Source: VXYL01 sp965116345
Lineage (GTDB): Bacteria; Pseudomonadota; Gammaproteobacteria; Pseudomonadales; Azotimanducaceae
Direction: 5' to 3'
DNA length: 64,000 nucleotides
Assembly (NCBI GenBank): GCA_965116345.1
Contig: OZ220680.1
Span: 1,302,001-1,366,000, forward strand
Part shown: positions 1-7,535 of the stretch, piece by piece
How positions within the stretch are numbered: position 1 is the first letter of the stretch
Layout of the letters: every line of letters starts with the position of its first letter
The notes under the pieces: generated by a model
The model's input: only the letters and a program-made list of their open reading frames with translations
What the model was told of the DNA's origin: nothing
Database searches by the model: none
Position numbers and translations under genes: made by a program

Positions 1-419
1 CCAACGAGGCCGGCATTTCGCTCGCCGTGGTGGAGACCTTCGGTGCCGACGTGCCGTTGCTCGGCATCTGCCTGGGCCACCAAAGCATCGGCCAGGCCTA
101 CGGCGGTACCGTCCGCCGGGCCCGCGAGGTGATGCACGGCAAGCTGAGCGCCATCCACCACAGCGGCCGCGGCATATTCCACGGTCTACCCGCGGCGTTC
201 GACGCCACCCGCTATCACTCGCTGATCGTTGCCGACATCCCGGATTGTCTCGAGGTGACCGCCTGGACTACTACCGAAGACGGCGAAGCCGACGAGGTAA
301 TGGGCTTCCGGCATGTCGAACATCCGGTCGAAGGCGTGCAGTTCCATCCAGAGTCGATCAAGACAAAGGTCGGCCATCAATTGCTCGACAACTTCCTGAA
401 TTTGATGCGGCCGCAGTAG
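1..419 (+). CDS. trpG: Anthranilate synthase component II (glutamine amidotransferase), 5' end missing
   Basis: Supplies ammonia from glutamine to the chorismate-converting TrpE partner in tryptophan synthesis (or to PabB for folate). The frame is open from base 3, so the gene starts before the window. Visible class-I amidotransferase features are the nucleophile-elbow Cys in GICLGHQSIGQAYGG, and the His and Glu of the triad in GVQFHPESI near the end. The C-terminus LMRPQ and the spacing from HPES to the end fit a complete 3' end. It is followed at 51 bp by trpD and then trpC, the usual trpGDC operon. The stop codon TAG is part of the first unit of an 11-bp tandem repeat. Confidence 0.95.
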   Translation, partial: NEAGISLAVVETFGADVPLLGICLGHQSIGQAYGGTVRRAREVMHGKLSAIHHSGRGIFHGLPAAFDATRYHSLIVADIPDCLEVTAWTTTEDGEADEVMGFRHVEHPVEGVQFHPESIKTKVGHQLLDNFLNLMRPQ

Positions 420-456
420 GGGTGCAGTAGGGGTGCAGTAGGGGTGCAGTAGGGGT
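413..456 (+). repeat. Four tandem copies of an 11-bp unit (GCAGTAGGGGT)
   Basis: Four exact copies of GCAGTAGGGGT lie head to tail between trpG and trpD. The first copy contains the last codon and the TAG stop of trpG, so each later copy repeats an in-frame-looking TAG. The repeat ends just before the trpD ribosome binding site (AGGAG at 459-463). The unit contains GTAGGGG, the same heptamer found at the foot of the REP-like hairpins elsewhere in the window. Confidence 0.9.
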
Positions 457-469
457 ATAGGAGTCCAAG

Positions 470-1495
470 ATGCAGATTAGCGAAGCACTTTCAAGCCTGG
501 TTGCCCGCCAAAGCCTGAGTCGGGCGGACACCCGGTCGGTTTTCGACACGATCATGGCGGGCGAGGCGACGCCCGCGCAGATCGCGGGCATCCTCGTCGC
601 TCTCAAGGCCAAGGGGGAGACTGTCAACGAGATCACCGGCGCAGCAGCGGCTATGCGCGCCGTGTCCACAAAGGTCGATGTCGACGTCCCCTACCTAGTC
701 GACACCTGCGGTACGGGTGGAAGCGGCGCCGCCAAGCGGTTCAACATTTCCACGGCGGCCGCATTCGTCGCCGCCGCCGCTGGGGCGCACGTCGCCAAAC
801 ACGGCAACCGTGGCGTGTCCAGCATAAGCGGCAGCGCCGACGTGCTGGAGGCCGCCGGCGCCAGCATCGACCTCGATCCCGGACAGATCGCCCGCTGCAT
901 TCGCGAGGTCGGCGTCGGTTTCCTGTTCGCCCAGCGCCACCACGGGGCCATGCGCCATGCGGTGCCGGTGAGGCGCGAACTCGGTATCGGCACGATCTTC
1001 AACCTGGTCGCCCCACTGACCAATCCCGCCGGCGCGAAACGCCAGGTGCTCGGCGTGTTCGCCCCCGAGTGGCAACGTCCCATCGCCGAAGTGGCGCGCG
1101 AACTGGGATCCGAACAGGTTCTCGTAGTGCACAGCCAGGGACTCGACGAGTTGTCGATTCAAGGCAGCTCCATCGTCGTTGAACTCAAGGCCGGGTTCAT
1201 CGACACCTACGAGGTCTCGCCCTCCGACTTCGGGATGCGCGAGGGCGAATTGGCTGACCTGCGGGCCGACTCGGCCGCAGAGAGCCTTGAACTGCTCCGG
1301 GCGGCACTCGGCGGCAGCAACGAAGCCGCCACGGATATCGTCGCCATGAACGCCGGCGCGGCAATCTATGTGGCCGGTGTTAGCACGTCGCTCGCCAACG
1401 GCGTGGGACTGGCGCAGGACGTCATCGCCTCCGGGCAGGCCGCCGAGAAGTTCAATGAGTTCATCGACCTCACGCGGATGATGGCGGAGCTGTGA
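470..1495 (+). CDS. trpD: Anthranilate phosphoribosyltransferase
   Basis: Transfers phosphoribose from PRPP to anthranilate, the second step of the tryptophan branch. The 341-residue product has the usual length. The PRPP-binding glycine loop DTCGTGGSG is at about residues 79-87, followed by FNISTAAAFVAAAAG, KHGNRGVSS and the SADVLEAAG segment. The ATG has a good AGGAG site 6 nt upstream. The gene sits between trpG and trpC; its TGA overlaps the GTG start of trpC, which suggests translational coupling. Confidence 0.97.
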   Translation: MQISEALSSLVARQSLSRADTRSVFDTIMAGEATPAQIAGILVALKAKGETVNEITGAAAAMRAVSTKVDVDVPYLVDTCGTGGSGAAKRFNISTAAAFVAAAAGAHVAKHGNRGVSSISGSADVLEAAGASIDLDPGQIARCIREVGVGFLFAQRHHGAMRHAVPVRRELGIGTIFNLVAPLTNPAGAKRQVLGVFAPEWQRPIAEVARELGSEQVLVVHSQGLDELSIQGSSIVVELKAGFIDTYEVSPSDFGMREGELADLRADSAAESLELLRAALGGSNEAATDIVAMNAGAAIYVAGVSTSLANGVGLAQDVIASGQAAEKFNEFIDLTRMMAEL

Positions 1496-2325
1496 CCGAG
1501 ACCGCACGACGCTCCGCCCGACCGGCTGTCATCCTCGACGAGATTCTCGACCACAAACGGGCAGAGGTCGCGGCCAGGAAGGGACGGCAGTCGCTCCAGG
1601 AAGTACGTCGCGCCGCCGAATCGGCGCCGCCGTCGCGGGATTTCGCCCAGGCGCTGTTGGACCGCCGACCCGCGGTGATCGCGGAGATCAAGCGGGCGTC
1701 GCCCAGCGAGGGCATGATCCGACCCGACTTCGATCCTGCCGCCATCGCGGAGTCCTATGGCCGTGCCGGGGCCGCGTGTCTGTCGGTTCTGACCGATGAA
1801 CGGTTCTTCATGGGTGCCGATGCGCATCTCGGCGAGGCCAGCGACGCTGCGGGCCTACCGACCCTGCGCAAGGACTTCATGATCGATCCGTACCAGATCC
1901 ACGAGTCCCGTGCCCTCGGTGCGGACTGCGTGCTGCTCATCGCGTCCGCTCTCGAGGGCTCGCGTATCACCGACCTCGCCGACCTCGCCGGCGAACTCGA
2001 CATGAACGTCCTGATCGAGGTCCACGACCGTGCGGAACTCGACCGTGCTCTCGCCTTGAAGCCGAAGCTCGTGGGTATCAACAACCGCGACCTGCGCACG
2101 TTCGAGACCCGGATCGACACCACCATCGATCTACTGGCGGGAATTCCCGAGGAAGTGACCGTGGTCACGGAGAGCGGAATCCACACGCCGGACGACGTCC
2201 GCCGGCTGCGGGCCGCTGGCATAGAGGCATTCCTGGTCGGCACGGCGTTCATGCGCGAGGCGGACCCCGGAGCCGCGCTGCGTCGATTGTTCGCGGCAGG
2301 TGGAGACGATGCGGGCGACCATTAG
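1492..2325 (+). CDS. trpC: Indole-3-glycerol phosphate synthase
   Basis: Closes the indole ring from CdRP, the fourth step in tryptophan synthesis. The 277-residue protein is a single TIM barrel with no TrpF domain fused. Family motifs are in order: AEIKRASPSEG (catalytic Lys), LRKDFMIDPYQI, VGINNRDLRTF, VTESGI and FLVGTAFM, the last forming the phosphate site. It starts with GTG inside the trpD stop (4-bp overlap). The end overlaps the start of the next (OsmC-like) gene by 17 bp. Confidence 0.96.
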   Translation: MTETARRSARPAVILDEILDHKRAEVAARKGRQSLQEVRRAAESAPPSRDFAQALLDRRPAVIAEIKRASPSEGMIRPDFDPAAIAESYGRAGAACLSVLTDERFFMGADAHLGEASDAAGLPTLRKDFMIDPYQIHESRALGADCVLLIASALEGSRITDLADLAGELDMNVLIEVHDRAELDRALALKPKLVGINNRDLRTFETRIDTTIDLLAGIPEEVTVVTESGIHTPDDVRRLRAAGIEAFLVGTAFMREADPGAALRRLFAAGGDDAGDH

Positions 2326-2728
2326 CTGGACCGGGGACGTCCGCTTCGATGGAGTGTCCGGCAGCGGTCACAACGTCGCCATCGACGGTCCGCCGGAACT
2401 CGGCGGGCAGAATCAGGGCGTGCGGCCCATGGAACTCATGCTCCTGGGCGTCGGCGGCTGCACCTCCTTCGATGTCGTCAACATCCTGCGCAAGGGCCGC
2501 CAGGACCTCGTCGACTGCGTCACCGAAATCGAAGCCGAGCGCGCCGCCACCGACCCCAAGGTGTTCACCTGCATCCACTTCCGGTTCCGGGTGACGGGGC
2601 GAGGGCTCGACGCCGGCAAGGTCGAACGGGCCATCCGCCTGACGGCCGAGAAATACTGCTCCGCATCGATCATGCTGGAGCGTGCCGGGGTTGCCGTCAC
2701 CCACGGCTACGAGGTGATCGAGGCATGA
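2309..2728 (+). CDS. OsmC/Ohr-superfamily protein (YhfA-like)
   Basis: The protein is about 139 residues and has the two spaced cysteines of the OsmC fold, in LGVGGCTSFDV and EKYCSASIML, which in this family act as thiol peroxidase residues on organic or sulphur-based peroxides. The exact substrate cannot be read. I prefer the ATG at 2309, with GGTGGAG just before it, over the GTG at 2300. An OsmC-like gene after trpC and before coq7 is the order I recall from Pseudomonas, there with crp/vfr and speD in between. Its TGA overlaps the ATG of the VOC gene. Confidence 0.85.
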   Translation: MRATISWTGDVRFDGVSGSGHNVAIDGPPELGGQNQGVRPMELMLLGVGGCTSFDVVNILRKGRQDLVDCVTEIEAERAATDPKVFTCIHFRFRVTGRGLDAGKVERAIRLTAEKYCSASIMLERAGVAVTHGYEVIEA

Positions 2729-3126
2729 ACGGCCGGCCTCCTTTGGCGGGTCTCCATCACGTCGCCCTGCACGCCCGCCGGTTCGAAGAGACCGAGGCGT
2801 TCTACACGCGGATTGTCGGCATGACGGTGGAGTGGCGCCCGGATGACGACAACGTCTACCTGACCTCCGGCACCGACAACCTGGCGATCCACCGTGCCGA
2901 GGGCGTGGTGCAGGAAGAAGGCCAACGGCTCGACCACATCGGCTTCATAATCGACACGCCCGAGGAAGTGGACCGCTGGTACGACCACCTGACGGCCCGC
3001 GAAGTCGCCGTCGACGGACCACCGCGGACACACCGGGACGGCGCCCGCTCCTTCTACGCCAAGGACCCGGAGGGCACCACCGTCCAGTTCATCCACCACC
3101 CGCCGTTGGCACCGGGGCGGGCGTAG
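2725..3126 (+). CDS. VOC (glyoxalase/bleomycin-resistance fold) family protein
   Basis: This 133-residue single VOC module has paired beta-alpha-beta-beta-beta units: LHHVALHARRFEETEAFYTRI at the start, the central LDHIGFIIDTPEEVDRWYDHL and the C-terminal DPEGTTVQFIHHPP. His in LHHV, His in LDHIGF and Glu in DPEG-type positions are the usual metal ligands; here the last position is not clearly a Glu. Function is unassigned: isomerase, dioxygenase or resistance protein are all possible. It starts inside the stop of the OsmC-like gene (ATGA). The last 86 bp of the gene are duplicated in tandem just downstream. Confidence 0.85.
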   Translation: MNGRPPLAGLHHVALHARRFEETEAFYTRIVGMTVEWRPDDDNVYLTSGTDNLAIHRAEGVVQEEGQRLDHIGFIIDTPEEVDRWYDHLTAREVAVDGPPRTHRDGARSFYAKDPEGTTVQFIHHPPLAPGRA

Positions 3127-3212
3127 GCGCCCGCTCCTACTACGCCAAGGACCCCGAGGGCACCACCGTCCAGTTCATCCACCACCCGCCGTTGGCACCG
3201 GGGCGGGCGTAG
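3041..3212 (+). repeat. 86-bp tandem duplication of the 3' end of the VOC gene
   Basis: Bases 3041-3126 (the last 28 codons and stop) are repeated at 3127-3212 with an exact 86-bp offset. I see only two differences: TTC to TAC (Phe to Tyr if translated) and CCG to CCC. The second copy lies after the stop codon, and since 86 is not a multiple of three it is not in the frame of the gene. The near identity implies a recent event. Confidence 0.93.
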
Positions 3213-3221
3213 GCAGTCGCG

Positions 3222-3845
3222 TCATATTCTGTACGTCGTCTCCGTCATGACCTTGGACGCCAGACCCATGGCACCCTTGACCATCTCCGGAAACGCCAGT
3301 CCCCCGGCGCGTGCCGCATCCTGACCGTGGCGGACTTCGTCTGCGCGCATCTCGGTGAGAATGGCCCGGCTGCGTTCATCCGCTTCGGGCAGCCTGTCGA
3401 TGTGCCTGTCGAGATGCTGGCGCACCTGGTCTTCGGTCGCCTCGATGAACCCGAGACTCACCCGGTCGCCGAGCAAGCCGGTGACGGCGCCCAAGGCATA
3501 GGAAGCGATGTAGAAAGCCGGATCGAGAACACTCGGACGGCCATCGAGTTCGCCTAGACGCTCGCGGCACCACGCCAGGTGATCCTCCTCCTGGCGGGCG
3601 GCATCGGCCAGCGAGTCGCGCGTCTCCGATCGGCGCGCCGTCAGCGACTGCCCCTCGTACAGCGCCTGGGCACAGATCTCCCCGCAGTGGTTGACGCGCA
3701 TCAGACCGGCGGCGTGACGTCGTTCGGCATCGTTCAAGGGGGCTTCGCGGTCGCCGGCCGGATTGGGGCGATCGGCCCTGACCACGCCGGACACGCTGCG
3801 CAGGCCCCGGTCAACGGCGGTCAGAAGCGTATCGAGTCGAGTCAT
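3222..3845 (-). CDS. coq7: 3-demethoxyubiquinol 3-hydroxylase, Coq7 type
   Basis: A membrane-associated diiron monooxygenase in ubiquinone synthesis, doing the step that UbiF does in enterics. The 207-residue protein shows the iron ligands of the ferritin-like four-helix bundle: Glu in NHCGEICAQALYEGQ, ExxH in RQEEDHLAWC, Glu in IEATEDQVRQHL and ExxH in RADEVRHGQDA. I start at the ATG (MTRLDTLL); the longer frame upstream has no family similarity. The position after trpC and an OsmC-like gene matches gammaproteobacterial order, although here coq7 faces the trp genes. Confidence 0.95.
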   Translation of the reverse strand: MTRLDTLLTAVDRGLRSVSGVVRADRPNPAGDREAPLNDAERRHAAGLMRVNHCGEICAQALYEGQSLTARRSETRDSLADAARQEEDHLAWCRERLGELDGRPSVLDPAFYIASYALGAVTGLLGDRVSLGFIEATEDQVRQHLDRHIDRLPEADERSRAILTEMRADEVRHGQDAARAGGLAFPEMVKGAMGLASKVMTETTYRI

Positions 3846-3933
3846 GTCAGTTGCCGCTGCATGGATGACCCAGCTTACACCCGGCGTAGCCACCACGCAT
3901 GGGACTGGGTCGCCGAAGCACAACCCGCTGCCG

Positions 3934-4797
3934 TCAGACCACCGTGATCCCCTCGCGCATCAGCTTGGCCGCCACCACAAGGCGACGCGCCGGGTCGCCG
4001 CCGCGGAGTGCAACCGGCGCTCGCGGATCCAAGGTATCGAGCAGCGTGTCCTCGGCCTGGCCATCCAAGTCGTCAAGATCCAATCGCTGCGGAGGTTCCG
4101 TGCGCGGCGCATCGTACTCGACCATCAGTTCGAGTATGTCCGCCCGTGCGAAGCAGACGATGGTGCCATCGGTCTCCATCACCGCATCGTCCGCCACCGG
4201 GCGCTGCGTCATGGCGGACTCCTCGGCGAAGAACTCGCCGGTGGTCAGCCTTTCGCCGGCGAAGCGGACGGATCCTTGCGCGACGACGAGTACGTTCTCC
4301 GCGACCTCGCCACGCGCCAGGACCGGTTCGCCGGCGACCATGTGCCTGATGGTCCCGGTGCGCAGCAGCCTTGCCCACACGGTAGGCGGAAACCAGCGCA
4401 TCACCGGTCCCTGAAGAAGCGCGTGCATCCAGTCGTCGATGCTCGCGACCTCCGGCGTGGAGACTTCGTCGCCGCCGTCCAGCAGATGCCGGATCGACGA
4501 CAGATCGATGGCGATCATCTCCACCGCCGTGACGGTCGAGATCTCCGCGTCGTCCGGCGCGTGGGAGTTGAGCGAACGTCCCTCGCTCGCGCGGGCGCTG
4601 ACACGTGCCGTACCCGTGCCGTTGCGCACGGCGACGACGCCGTCCACGAGGAATAGTTCCTTGGCCAGCTGCTGTCCTCGTCGCCGCAGCGTGCGTTGCT
4701 CGGGCAGGCGCAAGCGGTCGGCATGCCGCGCCACGGTCGACAGCGCGGTACGGTCCAGGGAACGGAAGGGTTCGAAGGTTCTGAGTTCGTCGATCAC
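3934..4797 (-). CDS. Protein with two cyclic-nucleotide-binding-type domains
   Basis: The 287-residue protein starts at a GTG with GAGGTG upstream. The first cNMP-like beta-roll covers about residues 1-120 (VIDELRTFEPFRSLDRTAL...). The second, about 140-235, has a recognisable phosphate-binding-cassette-like stretch, GEFFAEESAMTQRPVADDA. No helix-turn-helix is visible, so it is not a Crp-type repressor. The tail (VALRGGDPARRLVVAAKLM) weakly recalls the end of a rhodanese domain and may be a decayed one. In related genomes crp/vfr lies in the trpC-coq7 block; this gene sits on the other side of coq7. Ligand and output are unknown. Confidence 0.7.
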   Translation of the reverse strand: MIDELRTFEPFRSLDRTALSTVARHADRLRLPEQRTLRRRGQQLAKELFLVDGVVAVRNGTGTARVSARASEGRSLNSHAPDDAEISTVTAVEMIAIDLSSIRHLLDGGDEVSTPEVASIDDWMHALLQGPVMRWFPPTVWARLLRTGTIRHMVAGEPVLARGEVAENVLVVAQGSVRFAGERLTTGEFFAEESAMTQRPVADDAVMETDGTIVCFARADILELMVEYDAPRTEPPQRLDLDDLDGQAEDTLLDTLDPRAPVALRGGDPARRLVVAAKLMREGITVV

Positions 4798-4855
4798 ACT
4801 GCACCTCGTTCTTGACAAAGAACCCGAGAGTGCCTGCGCGGCGCACGGACGTCTG

Positions 4856-6142
4856 TCAGCCAACAACCCTTCTGAGTGCGCGATATCCGATGTCCCGGCG
4901 GTAGGCCATCTGCCGCCACCGGATGCCCGACACCCGCTGGTACGCCAAGCGCTGGGCCGCCGCGATGTCTTCACCGAGACCCACCACGCACAGCACTCGC
5001 CCACCCGCGGTCACGATGCCCGCGTCGGTAGCCGCCGTTCCCGCGTGGAAGACCTTGGTGTCCGGCAGGTCGTCGTCGAGGCCCGAGATCGCATCGCCCT
5101 TGGCGTAATGCAACGGGTACCCGCCCGCCGCGAGCACGACGCCGAGGGCGGCCCGTTCGTCCCACTCGGGGGTCGCCCCTTCGAGGCCGCGGCCATCCAC
5201 CGCGCGCAGGCAGAGGTCGGCGAGGTCGGAGCGCAATCTGCTGAGCACCGGCTGGGCTTCGGGATCGCCGAAGCGGCAGTTGAACTCGACGACCCTCGGC
5301 GAGCCGTCCGGCGCGATCATCAACCCCGCGTAAAGAAAACCCTGGTACGGCAGACCATCGGCGGCCGCGCCGCGCATCAACGGCTCGACGATCTCGGCCA
5401 TGATGCGCTCATGCACGACCGGCGTGACCACCGGTGCAGGCGAATACGCTCCCATGCCGCCGGTGTTGGGGCCGGTGTCCCCCTCGTCGCGCGGCTTGTG
5501 GTCCTGGGACGACGCGAAGGGCACTGCCCGTTCGCCGTCGCAGATGCAGGTGAAGCTCGCCTCCTCGCCGTCGAGAAAGTCCTCGATGACGACCTGGCGG
5601 CCTGCGTCCCCGAATCCCTCGCCGGATAGCATATTCCGCGCGGCTCCTAGGGCTTCATCGACGGTCCGGGCCACGACAACGGCTTTCCCCGCCGCCAGGC
5701 CGTCGGCCTTGACGACGATGGGCGCGCCACGATCACGGATGTGGCTTTCCGCCGCGGCGATTTCCGTGAACACCTCGCAGGCCGCCGTGGGAATGCCGTG
5801 GCGGGCCATGAAACGCTTGGCGAACGACTTCGACCCCTCGAGCTGCGCCGCGGCACGGGACGGGCCGAAGCAGACGAGGCCGCGAGCGTCGAAGTGGTCG
5901 CGGACCCCGGCGACCAGGGGCACCTCGGGACCGACTATGGTGAGACTGATGTCGCGGCGTTCGGCGAAGGACGCCAGGGCCTCGAAGTCGTCCGGCGCCA
6001 GGTCGACGTTCGCCACCTTGGACTCGGCGGCGGTGCCCGGATTGCCCGGCGCCACGAACACCTCCTCCACGGCGTCCGAGCGCGCCACGGTGCAGGCCAG
6101 CGCATGCTCGCGACCCCCGGAACCGACAACCATCACCCTCAA
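4856..6142 (-). CDS. purD: Phosphoribosylamine-glycine ligase
   Basis: ATP-grasp enzyme that joins phosphoribosylamine and glycine in purine synthesis. The product is 428 residues, the usual length. It begins GSGGREHALA and carries IVGPEVPLVAGV, the ATP-grasp segments KSFAKRFMARHGIPTA and PIVVKADGLAAGKAVVVA, and VEFNCRFGDPEAQPVL. The start that fits the family N-terminus is a TTG overlapping the purH TGA; a later ATG (6133) would lose three residues. The purH-purD order is normal, but purH upstream is truncated. Confidence 0.95.
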   Translation of the reverse strand: MRVMVVGSGGREHALACTVARSDAVEEVFVAPGNPGTAAESKVANVDLAPDDFEALASFAERRDISLTIVGPEVPLVAGVRDHFDARGLVCFGPSRAAAQLEGSKSFAKRFMARHGIPTAACEVFTEIAAAESHIRDRGAPIVVKADGLAAGKAVVVARTVDEALGAARNMLSGEGFGDAGRQVVIEDFLDGEEASFTCICDGERAVPFASSQDHKPRDEGDTGPNTGGMGAYSPAPVVTPVVHERIMAEIVEPLMRGAAADGLPYQGFLYAGLMIAPDGSPRVVEFNCRFGDPEAQPVLSRLRSDLADLCLRAVDGRGLEGATPEWDERAALGVVLAAGGYPLHYAKGDAISGLDDDLPDTKVFHAGTAATDAGIVTAGGRVLCVVGLGEDIAAAQRLAYQRVSGIRWRQMAYRRDIGYRALRRVVG

Positions 6143-6741
6143 GCCTGGGTCTCCAGGTAGCGGACAATCGCGTTCTCGTAGGCGGCCGTGTGGCGGAACG
6201 CCTTCAGCGCCATGCGAAGACGGTAGTCGAACGACGTGCCACCCCGTGCGACCACGTCCAACACGGCGCCGTAGTCGTCCGGGTCGACCAACACCAGGAC
6301 GTCCCGATGGTTCTTCGACGCGGCTCGCAACATCGCGGGTCCGCCGATGTCGATGTTCTCCACCGCCAGGTCGAGGGTGCAGTCGTCTCGGGCCACGGTC
6401 TCCTCGAACGGATAGAGATTGACGGCCACCAGGTCGATGCCCTCGATGCCGTGTTCGGCAAGCACCCCGGCGTCCACGTCACGGCGCGCCAGGATGCCGC
6501 CGTGAATCTTCGGGTGCAGCGTCTTGACGCGACCGTCCATGATCTCCGGAAAGCCGGTGACGGCGGCGACGTCGGTGACCGCGACGCCAGCCTCGGCCAA
6601 GGCCCGCGCCGTACCGCCGGTCGAGATGATCTCGACACCGGAGGCGACCAGACCATGGCCGAAGGCTGCGACGCCGGATTTGTCCGAAACGCTTAGCAGG
6701 GCGCGCCGCACCCCGCGCAGACCGTCTCCGTGATTGCTCAT
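6139..6741 (-). CDS. purH: Stand-alone IMP cyclohydrolase domain of PurH (AICAR transformylase half absent)
   Basis: The 200 residues match only the N-terminal MGS-like domain of PurH, which closes the ring of FAICAR to IMP. Visible are RALLSVSDKSGV, STGGTARALAEAGV, TGFPEIMDGRVKTLHPKIHG, LVAVNLYPFEETV, ENIDIGGPAMLRAASKN and the domain-end signature AFRHTAAYENAIVRYL. In ordinary PurH (about 520 residues) the transformylase domain follows here. Instead the frame stops after LETQA and purD begins within the stop. No second-domain motif appears in any frame up to purD. The reading frame is clean, so this looks like a genuine short gene and not a sequencing break. Confidence 0.9.
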   Translation of the reverse strand: MSNHGDGLRGVRRALLSVSDKSGVAAFGHGLVASGVEIISTGGTARALAEAGVAVTDVAAVTGFPEIMDGRVKTLHPKIHGGILARRDVDAGVLAEHGIEGIDLVAVNLYPFEETVARDDCTLDLAVENIDIGGPAMLRAASKNHRDVLVLVDPDDYGAVLDVVARGGTSFDYRLRMALKAFRHTAAYENAIVRYLETQA

Positions 6742-7535
6742 TGGAACGTCACCGAGTAGGCGACCGCTGCGGCACCCGGGTCCGTCAACCGCAGGGAGAT
6801 GCCGATCGGAACGCCCGGGCGCATGGTGCGACTGCCCCTCGGGTTCGGCAGGTAGTCGGCCGGCTGCACACGCTGCTCCGCCAATGTGTCGCCGTCCTCC
6901 TCCAGGAAGCGCACCAAGAGCATCGGCAGGGACTGGCGCATGGCGGCCGTGCTGACGAGATTCGCCTCCAACTCCAGTAGCTCGGGTGGTCCCTGTCGTG
7001 GCGCGACCGACGTGACGGTGAAGCGAATCGACTCCAGGTCCGCGAATGCCGGCAGCTCGGCATCGACCAGGTCACCGATCCGTTCGTAGACATCGCGCAT
7101 GACCGGATCCCGAGACCAGGTGTCGAATTGCAGCGCCAGAACGCCTGCCGCCAGCAACGCCCACGCCACCAGGTGACCCGCAAGCAACGCGCCGACCGGC
7201 CGAGGCTTTCGAGCGTTGGTCGCCACGACGGGCGGCATGGGGGCCATCGCCGGCACAGCGGCATCGTCCTCGGAGGAAGCGTCGACCAACGGTTCCGCGA
7301 CAGGTTCGGGAAGCGAATCCAGGGCGGTCTCGACCGGTGGCGCCGAAACCGCCTCGGCTTGTGCCGGCAGCGCCTCGGCCAACGCGTCCTCGGCCAACGC
7401 GGCGCGACCCTGGAAAACCGCCAGGCAAGCGCCGCAGCGGACGCGCCCGGCCGCCGTGTCGAGTTGCTCCCCGGTGACGCGGAAGCGCGTCTGGCACTTG
7501 GGGCACTGGGTGATCAGTGGTTCGGATTCGGACAT
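6738..7535 (-). CDS. Zinc-ribbon, single-span membrane protein with DUF3426 domain
   Basis: This 265-residue protein starts MSESEPLITQCPKCQTRFRV, the MJ0042-type finger with CPxC and a second pair RCGACLAVF. A Pro/Ala/Glu-rich linker follows (about 60-110), then one membrane span (LLAGHLVAWALLAAGVLAL) and a C-terminal periplasmic DUF3426 domain. It overlaps prmA upstream and purH downstream (ATGA). In Pseudomonas-like genomes a gene of this type stands between prmA and dusB/fis; here dusB and fis are missing. Function is unknown. Confidence 0.85.
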   Translation of the reverse strand: MSESEPLITQCPKCQTRFRVTGEQLDTAAGRVRCGACLAVFQGRAALAEDALAEALPAQAEAVSAPPVETALDSLPEPVAEPLVDASSEDDAAVPAMAPMPPVVATNARKPRPVGALLAGHLVAWALLAAGVLALQFDTWSRDPVMRDVYERIGDLVDAELPAFADLESIRFTVTSVAPRQGPPELLELEANLVSTAAMRQSLPMLLVRFLEEDGDTLAEQRVQPADYLPNPRGSRTMRPGVPIGISLRLTDPGAAAVAYSVTFQ

